11,302 nt of DNA, taken from CAYRVX01 sp964642165. GTDB lineage: Bacteria > Planctomycetota > Phycisphaerae > SM23-33. The notes below the pieces were generated by a model. The model saw only the letters and a list, made by a program, of their open reading frames with translations. It was not told where the DNA came from and ran no database searches. The position numbers were made by a program, and so were the translations under genes. Below are positions 6,188 through 11,302 of the stretch, in pieces (position 1 is the first letter of the stretch; each line of letters opens with the position of its first letter). The DNA is taken from positions 1 through 11,302 of the forward strand of contig CAZXOC010000246.1 in assembly GCA_964642165.1 (NCBI GenBank). The letters run 5' to 3'.

Positions 6188-8104
6188 GTGTGCCGCGTAT
6201 CCATGATCCCGCGACGGGCAGCGGGTCTGGTGGCTGCTTGGGCGTGCGCGGGCGCGGTCCTGTCCCACGCGGGACCCGTGCGGGCGGCCGAGCCGTTCAC
6301 GCGCATCTACGACGCCCCGGCCGAGGCCGTGGCGGCTCTCTCGGAAAAGACGCTGTCGCAGAAAAGCGGCTGGCGGCAAGTCAAGGAGGGCGATACCGCG
6401 CATCGCTTCCAGGGATGCGCGGTGTTCCTGAATGACAAGGTGGTGGCCGTGCTGCCCGGGGACGCGCCCGATCTCCGCCTGTACTCGCGGCAGACGCGGG
6501 GGCTGAAGCTCTGTGCACGGCTGCAGCCGGTCGGCCGTGACGGCAAGGGCCTGAAGCGAACGTCCCTCGCCGTCCGGGACAACACGGGAAGCTCGGTGTC
6601 GCTCGAGGTCGCCCTCCAGTCGCCGGGCGGCAAGCCCTGCCACGTGACCCACACGCTGAACGTCGGCGAGCCGTTCGTGAAGACGGCTGCCGCCCCGGGC
6701 GTGGCGAAGCTGCGCGTGCACGCTCCGTGCCGGTTCGCCGTGATGCCCGACTTCTTCGGAGACGACATCGTGGTCGACGCGGCGGCGATCTCCATCGGCC
6801 GCGCCGAACTGCCGAGCGAGAACTTCCTGCTGCACATGATGCACGGCGGCCGCGCCATCCTGATGACCGTCTCGGAGTCGCGCGAGCACGACATCGGGAT
6901 TACGCTGTCGGGGTCCGCCCCGCGGAGGATCGAGAGCACCGACGTCTCCTACGGGCCGAAGCCGCGCGTCTGGGTGGCGATCCTCGCCGACAAGGGCATC
7001 TGGCATGAGCGCCGGGTCGGCTCGGCGGATGCCGGCAAGGTCCTCAAGCTGGATTGGAGGACGCCCTATCCCGCCCTGTGGCGTGTCGACTGGACCGCGG
7101 CGGACGAGCTGACCGACAGTTGGGAGATGCTGCTCCAGCACCCCGAGGGCAAGTACGTGATGCAGCAGTGGTTCGGCCAGGACCCCTCGGAGGGGCAGAG
7201 CTTCGGCGAGGAGTTCGGGCCGAGGGACTGGAACAAGCCCGGCCGGAAACGATGGAACCCCGTTCTCGGCAGCTTCGCGTATCCGTGCTGGGTCGACCGG
7301 GATCGCCGGGGCTACCTTCAGCCGCTGGCCAAGCGCCGGTACGTCGAGCGCGGCGAGGTGGTCAACTTCGACGGCCCGGCGATCGTCTATCCGATCGACA
7401 GGGCCAAGGTCGCGCCGTTCCGCACGCCCATCGACAAGCTGACGGTGGTGGACCTCGTCCGCATGACCTTGGGCGTGGGCCCCTGCCGCTATATCCTGGA
7501 CCTCGAGGGGCAGAAGAGGAATTCGAAGGGCGTCGCCACGTGCTACGCGCGGGACGTGATCACGGCCATCTACAAGCAGGGCACCCAGCTCGAGAAGGGC
7601 CCGGTGATCGAGGAGCAGCTCTCCGCCGCTGTCGCGTTCATCCGCAACGTGCGGGAGCGAATCGATGCGTACGTCGAGTTCGGCCGGGAGACCGAAGCGT
7701 ACCTGCGGCGGCAGAAGCGCCTGCATCCGGAGCACGCGAAGTTCCTGGATGAGCTGCTGTTGCTCACGAAGAGGCTCGATCAGCTCTTCCAGAGCCGCAA
7801 GGCCGGCATCTATACACCGGAGTACGCCGAGAAGGCCGCCAGGGACTTCCGCGGGGACCTGCTGAGGTACACCGGCCAGGATGCGTACAAGAAGTGCAGC
7901 ACGCACATGAGGATCTTCACGGGGATCGGCGGGAAGCAGGACGGGCTCGTCGCCTCGTGCCGCATGGTCGTGAAGCTGCTGCGGCAGCGTGCCGGCTTCG
8001 CCCTGGCGATGGATCCCGAGCTGAAAGGCATCGCGACCGAAATCCGCCTGCGCACGCGGAAGATGCTGCGGAACCCCACCGCCTACGAAGCCCCGCAGCA
8101 TTGA
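6188..8104 (+). CDS. Exported protein of unknown family, co-oriented with GH32
   Basis: The protein has 638 residues and no domain I recognise. The start is GTG at 6188, chosen because of a well-spaced AAGGAG. Residues 1-34 form a signal peptide (RR at 9-10, hydrophobic core, end VRAA-E), so it is exported; the basic pair lacks a full twin-arginine motif. Residues about 35-400 are rich in beta-strand-like alternation and aromatic residues (CRFAVMPDFFGDD 181-193, LLQHPEGKYVMQQWFG 315-330, SFAYPCWVDRDRRGYLQP 362-379). Residues about 410-635 are charged and helical, with leucine-rich stretches (DELLLLTKRLDQLF 521-534) that could form a helical bundle. There are nine or so cysteines past the signal peptide. 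The gene follows GH32 by 62 bp on the same strand with no terminator between, so an operon is likely and a role with carbohydrate at the cell surface is a fair guess, but nothing in the sequence proves it. A long open frame in the same register upstream, to 4442, is a shadow of GH32. Confidence 0.88.
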   Translation: MCRVSMIPRRAAGLVAAWACAGAVLSHAGPVRAAEPFTRIYDAPAEAVAALSEKTLSQKSGWRQVKEGDTAHRFQGCAVFLNDKVVAVLPGDAPDLRLYSRQTRGLKLCARLQPVGRDGKGLKRTSLAVRDNTGSSVSLEVALQSPGGKPCHVTHTLNVGEPFVKTAAAPGVAKLRVHAPCRFAVMPDFFGDDIVVDAAAISIGRAELPSENFLLHMMHGGRAILMTVSESREHDIGITLSGSAPRRIESTDVSYGPKPRVWVAILADKGIWHERRVGSADAGKVLKLDWRTPYPALWRVDWTAADELTDSWEMLLQHPEGKYVMQQWFGQDPSEGQSFGEEFGPRDWNKPGRKRWNPVLGSFAYPCWVDRDRRGYLQPLAKRRYVERGEVVNFDGPAIVYPIDRAKVAPFRTPIDKLTVVDLVRMTLGVGPCRYILDLEGQKRNSKGVATCYARDVITAIYKQGTQLEKGPVIEEQLSAAVAFIRNVRERIDAYVEFGRETEAYLRRQKRLHPEHAKFLDELLLLTKRLDQLFQSRKAGIYTPEYAEKAARDFRGDLLRYTGQDAYKKCSTHMRIFTGIGGKQDGLVASCRMVVKLLRQRAGFALAMDPELKGIATEIRLRTRKMLRNPTAYEAPQH

Positions 8105-8125
8105 CCGGCCGGACGCCCGGGGCGC

Positions 8126-9331
8126 TCACTCGCACGTCACGGCGCAGCAGCCCTTCCTCCTGCGTCGCACGGCCGCGCGGATGCCGCGCCGGCGCAGCGC
8201 CTGGACCAGCCGCGAGCCGAAGGCGCTCTTGCAGCCGGCCAGGATGGCGCAGGTTGGCTCCGCGGCGCGCAAGCGGCAGAGCTTCTCGACGTTGACGTCC
8301 AGGCCCTCCTTCTCCCGCAGCACGGCGAGGACGGCGTCCGTCTCGGCGTCGGCGGGGCCGCCGCGGAACGACGCCGTGTGCGCGGCCCGGAGCGACCCGC
8401 CATAGCCGTCGGCGCGGAGGTTCGCCTGCGAGGCCCCCAGGGCGATCCGGTCCCGCGAGACGAGCGTGATGTCCTCGATCGTGGGGGCGATGCGGCGGGC
8501 GAGCACCGCCAGGTGGCCCTGGCCCGGGTTGCACGCCACGAGACGCCGGATCGCTCGCCGGCGGCAGGTCTGCACGAAGGCCTCCAACACGGCGTCCGTC
8601 GCCCAACTGCGGCTGTCGAACTCGCCAAGGCCGTGCAGCGCCGTCAACTCGTACTCGCGGCCCTTCCAGCGGAAGCGTTCTCGCCCGCGAACGTAGGGCT
8701 GCTCCGGCAGTTCCGGCGCCCGGGCGAACGAGTAGCCGTAGACCACGTGGCCCTTCTGCGGGAACTTCTCCCGCAGGCGGACGGCCGCGGTGGAGAGGAT
8801 CTGGTCGATCCGGTCGGTCAGCGGCTCGACGGCGACGATCCACACCTCCCCGTCGCCGCGGAGGTGGCCGAACGCCCCCAGCAGCAGCAGGCGGTGGACG
8901 GTCGGGCCGGCCTTGGCGGGCAGATTGCAGGCGATCGCGTCGTACTTCCGCCCGGCCACGCCGTCGTAGGCAATTCCTCCGGAAGGTGTTACGTGAGCCA
9001 GCGCGTTGTCCTCGGCGTTGTGCCGGGCGAACGCCACGGCCAGGGCGTCGCGGTCGATGGCGTCCACGCGCCGGGCGATGCCCGCCTTGGCCAAGGCGGC
9101 GCAGACGGGTCCGTAGCCGCAGCCGAGGTCCAGGGCGGCCGGCCAACTCCGCCCCGCGGCGGCCATGCGGCGCAACAGGAGCTGCGTGCCCCGGTCCACC
9201 TGGAAGGTGCTGAAGACGTCCACCGGCACGGCCAGGCGAAGGCGATGCCTCAGCAGCTTCACGTCCAGCGTCTTCCGGCGGTAGAGCGCCAGGAGGGCCG
9301 GATCCAGCTTGGCGTCGTGTGCCACGTCCAT
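8126..9331 (-). CDS. Class I SAM-dependent methyltransferase, two Rossmann-like halves (RsmC/RlmG-like)
   Basis: The protein has 401 residues and is cytoplasmic, with no signal peptide. The first half (about 30-205) is an MTS-type methyltransferase domain: FSTFQVDRGTQLLL (40-53), motif I LDLGCGYGP (67-75), acidic motif II VDAIDRD (89-95) and motif IV CNLPAKAG (135-142), a variant of the NPP(F/Y) motif of N-methyltransferases on guanine or adenine. The second half (about 225-380) repeats the plan in decayed form: GEFDSRSWATDAVLEAF (236-252) matches the FxxxxxDRGTxLLL segment, and LVACNPGQGHLAVLA (264-278) replaces motif I. RsmC and RlmG also carry two such halves, so an rRNA guanine-N2 methyltransferase is the best guess; the target is unproven. 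The tail is very basic (390s, RRRRKGCC), which suits RNA binding. The start at 9331 is the best of several; GGAG lies 11 bases upstream, rather far. It converges on the preceding gene with a 21-bp gap. Confidence 0.88.
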   Translation of the reverse strand: MDVAHDAKLDPALLALYRRKTLDVKLLRHRLRLAVPVDVFSTFQVDRGTQLLLRRMAAAGRSWPAALDLGCGYGPVCAALAKAGIARRVDAIDRDALAVAFARHNAEDNALAHVTPSGGIAYDGVAGRKYDAIACNLPAKAGPTVHRLLLLGAFGHLRGDGEVWIVAVEPLTDRIDQILSTAAVRLREKFPQKGHVVYGYSFARAPELPEQPYVRGRERFRWKGREYELTALHGLGEFDSRSWATDAVLEAFVQTCRRRAIRRLVACNPGQGHLAVLARRIAPTIEDITLVSRDRIALGASQANLRADGYGGSLRAAHTASFRGGPADAETDAVLAVLREKEGLDVNVEKLCRLRAAEPTCAILAGCKSAFGSRLVQALRRRGIRAAVRRRRKGCCAVTCE

Positions 9332-9414
9332 CGCCTGGGCGTCTCCGGGAGCACGGGGGCTTCTTGGCCGTCCCGAGCCCAGTCGGCGGCCTGCGGCCCC
9401 GGCCGCCAGGGGCC

Positions 9415-9442
9415 ACCATACCGCAATCGCCCGGCAGTACAA
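9415..9442 (-). promoter_or_regulatory. Candidate promoter of the methyltransferase gene
   Basis: On the - strand TTGTAC (9442-9437) and TATGGT (9420-9415) are separated by 16 bases. The predicted start near 9408 leaves a leader of about 77 nt before the ATG at 9331. The match is moderate (three and four of six). It lies about 50 bp from the strong + strand promoter, back to back. Confidence 0.3.
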
Positions 9443-9490
9443 GCCCGCAAGCCGGCGCAGGCATCGGCCGAAGAACTGCGGGGTTTTCTG

Positions 9491-9518
9491 TTGACTGCCG
9501 TGTCGGGGGGTCTATAAT
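9491..9518 (+). promoter_or_regulatory. Near-consensus sigma-70 promoter
   Basis: TTGACT (9491-9496), a 16-base spacer and TATAAT (9513-9518) match eleven of twelve consensus bases. It is the best promoter in the window and sits in a locally AT-richer patch. Transcription should start near 9525 and enter the structured, non-coding stretch before nusA. Confidence 0.85.
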
Positions 9519-9548
9519 CTGTAATTTGCGTCAACAGCGTCCTTTGCA

Positions 9549-9612
9549 GGAGCTTCCCGCCTGGGGGCTGTTCGGGCACGAGCCCGGTGGCTTCCTGGCA
9601 GCGGGGGGTTTC
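9549..9612 (+). other. Long interrupted hairpin in the RNA
   Basis: GGAGCTTCCCGC (9549-9560) pairs with GCGGGGGGTTTC (9601-9612) in 12 consecutive pairs, four of them G-U. Inside this, GGGGGCT (9563-9569) pairs with GGCTTCC (9589-9595), and CGGGC (9573-9577) with GCCCG (9582-9586) closes the loop ACGA. G-U wobbles make the fold specific to the + strand transcript, which supports a real RNA rather than a DNA palindrome. Confidence 0.6.
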
Positions 9613-9645
9613 ACGCGAGTACAATGGAGTCAAGGACTTAGGCGC

Positions 9646-9684
9646 GGACCGGACGGGTGCGACGGTCCAATCGGTTGGCCCGTC
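9646..9684 (+). other. Crossing helices: pseudoknot or switch
   Basis: GGACCG (9646-9651) can pair with CGGTCC (9663-9668), and GACGGG (9652-9657), which lies in that hairpin's loop, can pair with CCCGTC (9679-9684). The pairings cross. With no base between the two 5' arms, full formation of both is strained, so they may instead be alternative folds. Confidence 0.45.
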
Positions 9685-9941
9685 TCGGCGAACGCTGGTT
9701 GATGATGGAAGCATTCAGGTCGGGAGTGATGGACGTGACCACGTGCCTGACCAGGATCCAAGCCGGTGCGGCGACGTAAGCCCATTGCGGCTTTGCCCAC
9801 CGATGGCGTCTGTGGAGGGACAGGCCCACCGGCAACGGCTCTGAACGGTCGGTTGACTATGCGCCGGGCCCCCTAGGAGGCGAAGGTTGTGGGCGGCCTG
9901 GCGGAGACGGGCCGTTTCGACAGGGCGAAACGACGGCTTGG

Positions 9942-9969
9942 AAAGTGGGTAAGGCGACCCACTTTTTTT
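9942..9969 (+). terminator. Intrinsic terminator 57 bp before nusA
   Basis: AAAGTGGGT pairs with ACCCACTTT around the loop AAGGCG, followed by the run of seven T at 9963-9969. This is a textbook rho-independent terminator. A 7-bp hairpin (9913-9932) lies just before it. No clear promoter follows before nusA. Confidence 0.9.
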
Positions 9970-9979
9970 GTTGTGCGTC

Positions 9980-10003
9980 GGGCGGTGCGAGTCGCCATCG
10001 CCC
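9980..10003 (+). other. Hairpin just upstream of the nusA ribosome-binding region
   Basis: GGGCGGTG (9980-9987) pairs with CATCGCCC (9996-10003), eight pairs with one G-U and an 8-base loop. It lies 23 bases before the nusA ATG and between the terminator and the weak ribosome-binding site, so it could influence nusA translation or mRNA stability. Confidence 0.45.
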
Positions 10004-10026
10004 GCCCCAGACACTGTGGATAAGCT

Positions 10027-11302
10027 ATGAACCAGGAACTGCTGCGGATCGTCGACGGCCTCGCCCGGGACAAGAACATCGACCGCGAGACCGTCCTGGA
10101 GGACCTGGAAGCCGCGATGCTGTCGGCCATCCGCAAGGCCTACACCACCACAGACGACATCTCCGTGGGGATCGACCGGGAGACGGGCGACATCACCGCG
10201 ATGGTGGACGGCCAGCCCATGAGCATCCGCGACTTGGGACGCATCGCCGCGCAGACCGCCAAGCAGGTCATGATCCAGCGCATCCGCGAGGCCGAACGAG
10301 GCAGCATCTACGAGGAGTACCTCGAGCGCCGGGGGCAGATCGTCACCGGGCGGACCGCCCGGTGGGAGGGCGGCTCGCTCATCGTGGACCTCGGGCGCAC
10401 CGAGGCCATCCTGCCCAAGAGCGAGCAGATCCCCGGCGAGAGCCACATGCCCGAGGAACGCATCCGCGCGCTGGTGCTCGACGTGCGGGAGCAGCCCAGC
10501 CAGGTCAAGATCATCCTCTCGCGGACCCATCCGGACTTCATCCGGGCGCTGTTCGACCTGGAGGTGCCGGAGGTGGCCGAGAAGATCATCGAGATCAAGG
10601 TCCTGGCCCGGGAGGCGGGCTACCGCACGAAGGTGGCGGTCAACAGCCTCGACGCCAAGGTGGACGCGGTGGGCGCCTGCGTGGGCATCCGCGGCAGCCG
10701 CATCAAGAACATCGTCGACGAGCTCAGCGGCGAGAAGATCGACATCGTCCGCTGGAACGACTCGTCGAAGATCCTCATCGCCAACGCCCTGAAGCCCGCC
10801 GAGGTGGCGGAGATCGCCCTGTGCTTCGAGCTGGGGCGGGCGACGGTGGTGGTCACGGACGATCAGCTTTCGCTGGCGATCGGCAAACGGGGTCAGAACG
10901 TCCGGCTGGCGGCCCGGCTGACCGGCTGGGACATCGACATCCTCACCCCGGCCGAGTTCAACACCGGGCTGGACTTGCTGGAGAAGAGCCTCCGCGAGGT
11001 CGAGGGCGTCGATTCGACCACGGTGGACAAGACCATCGCGATGGGGATGGTCAACGTGCTGGACGTGGAGGAGGTCGGGCCCGAGCCGCTGGTCAACGAG
11101 TTGGAGATGGACCGCGAGCTGGCCCAGAAGATCGTGGTCCGCTGCGCCGAGGCGGCGAAGGAGCAGGCCGAGCGCCAGGCCGCCGCCGAGCGGGAACGGC
11201 GAGAGAAGGAAGCGGAGGCCAGGAAGGCCGCGGAGGCCGAGGCCGCCGGCGAGGCGGCAGCCCAGACGGCGCCCGCCGCGCCCGCCGAGGCGCCCGCCGA
11301 GG
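10027..11302 (+). CDS. nusA: Transcription termination/antitermination factor NusA, 3' end cut by window edge
   Basis: 425 codons are open and run off the right edge. NusA binds RNA polymerase and nascent RNA and tunes pausing, termination and antitermination. Order of domains: an N-terminal polymerase-binding domain (about 1-125), an S1 domain (about 130-200, RGQIVTGRTARWEGGSLIVDLGRTEAILP near 101-129 leading in), and KH1/KH2 (about 205-345) with the signature VGACVGIRGSRIKNIVDELSGEKIDIV and, in KH2, LAIGKRGQNVRLAARLTGWDI. A helix-hairpin-helix-like region follows (about 365-395, ready to resemble the acidic repeats), and then a charged Ala/Glu/Arg-rich tail (from about 380) that is a low-complexity extension. 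The start at 10027 has only a weak GGA seven bases upstream. It is preceded by a terminator and hairpin, so its expression probably depends on readthrough from 9491 or on a promoter I cannot see. No rimP lies upstream, unlike in many bacteria. Confidence 0.95.
   Translation, partial: MNQELLRIVDGLARDKNIDRETVLEDLEAAMLSAIRKAYTTTDDISVGIDRETGDITAMVDGQPMSIRDLGRIAAQTAKQVMIQRIREAERGSIYEEYLERRGQIVTGRTARWEGGSLIVDLGRTEAILPKSEQIPGESHMPEERIRALVLDVREQPSQVKIILSRTHPDFIRALFDLEVPEVAEKIIEIKVLAREAGYRTKVAVNSLDAKVDAVGACVGIRGSRIKNIVDELSGEKIDIVRWNDSSKILIANALKPAEVAEIALCFELGRATVVVTDDQLSLAIGKRGQNVRLAARLTGWDIDILTPAEFNTGLDLLEKSLREVEGVDSTTVDKTIAMGMVNVLDVEEVGPEPLVNELEMDRELAQKIVVRCAEAAKEQAERQAAAERERREKEAEARKAAEAEAAGEAAAQTAPAAPAEAPAE

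Larger units (their letters stand above)
9525..9969 (+). ncRNA. Unidentified structured RNA or long nusA leader, about 445 nt
   Basis: The unit is bounded by a near-consensus promoter and an intrinsic terminator. It holds no convincing protein gene; a 258-base open frame at 9587-9844 has no good start site and no recognisable product. Structure seen by eye: a 64-nt hairpin at 9549-9612 with three helices (12, 7 and 5 pairs, some G-U) and loop ACGA; crossing helices at 9646-9684 (GGACCG with CGGTCC, GACGGG with CCCGTC); AAGCC/GGCTT at about 9778-9793; and CGTTTCG/CGAAACG at 9913-9932. I looked for the CR-I GAGGAAAGTCC of RNase P RNA, the acceptor and T-arm ends of tmRNA, the SRP GGAAG-type apical loop, the T-box GGTGG element and common riboswitch cores and found none. 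It may act on its own or control readthrough into nusA. Ends are approximate. Confidence 0.6.

Noticed and set aside
6119..8101. 660-codon open frame on the - strand
   Set aside because: Antisense shadow of the exported unknown protein; no signal peptide, start site or motif.
7917..9517. Long alternative frames on both strands over the methyltransferase (7917-9464 -, 8378-9517 +)
   Set aside because: The methyltransferase frame holds SAM-binding motifs; the others are Arg/Pro/Gly-rich and cross gene boundaries.
9587..9844. 85-codon open frame within the structured RNA region
   Set aside because: No good ribosome-binding site, no recognisable protein features, and base use unlike the real genes nearby; RNA helices account for the stretch better.
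9853..9880. Second TTGACT at 9853-9858 as a promoter for nusA
   Set aside because: The best -10 at a fitting distance is TAGGAG after 15 bases, a poor match in GC-rich DNA, and it would still lie upstream of the terminator.
9525..9969. Identity as RNase P RNA, tmRNA or SRP RNA
   Set aside because: The conserved CR-I segment of RNase P RNA, the paired tRNA-like ends of tmRNA and the SRP apical loop are not visible by eye; a covariance search would be decisive.
1..11302. CRISPR array, insertion sequence, prophage or defence island
   Set aside because: No spaced repeats, transposase, inverted-repeat ends, integrase or defence-type domains were seen.

Overview
This 11.3-kb, very GC-rich window looks like chromosomal DNA of a planctomycete or a related PVC-group bacterium. 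The evidence for that is the fusion of a ThuA-like domain with a 3-keto-disaccharide hydrolase (DUF1080) domain, several large secreted proteins of little-known type, a secreted family 32 glycoside hydrolase and strong third-position G/C. The assignment is inference; no rRNA gene is present. Most genes have an equally long open frame on the opposite strand, which is expected at this base composition.

Layout. 1-912 (-): C-terminally cut exported protein with a possible clan CD (gingipain/C25-like) His/Cys pair. 1024-2451 (-): exported ThuA + DUF1080 protein with a good promoter and Shine-Dalgarno sequence. 2614-3840 (-): SLC1-type (DAACS) amino-acid/dicarboxylate symporter, perhaps made from a leaderless mRNA. 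3987-6125 (+): exported LamG-like + GH32 enzyme, divergent from the transporter. 6188-8104 (+): exported protein of unknown family with a GTG start, probably co-transcribed with the GH32 gene. 8126-9331 (-): two-domain methyltransferase. 9332-10026: about 700 bases without a protein gene. 10027-end (+): NusA, cut by the window edge.

The left two thirds read as an accessory carbohydrate-use neighbourhood: a fructan/sucrose-type hydrolase, a keto-sugar hydrolase-like protein and a small-solute importer. The right end is housekeeping (nusA).

The most unusual stretch lies between them. A near-consensus sigma-70 promoter (TTGACT-16-TATAAT at 9491-9518) starts a unit of about 445 nt with strong secondary structure. 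It contains a 24-bp interrupted hairpin, a pair of crossing 6-bp helices and a 7-bp hairpin, and it ends in a textbook intrinsic terminator (9942-9969) only 57 bases before nusA. It does not show the signatures of RNase P RNA, tmRNA, SRP RNA, T-box or common riboswitches that I looked for by eye. It is either an independent structured ncRNA or a long attenuator leader of nusA, and it is the best candidate for something undescribed in this window.
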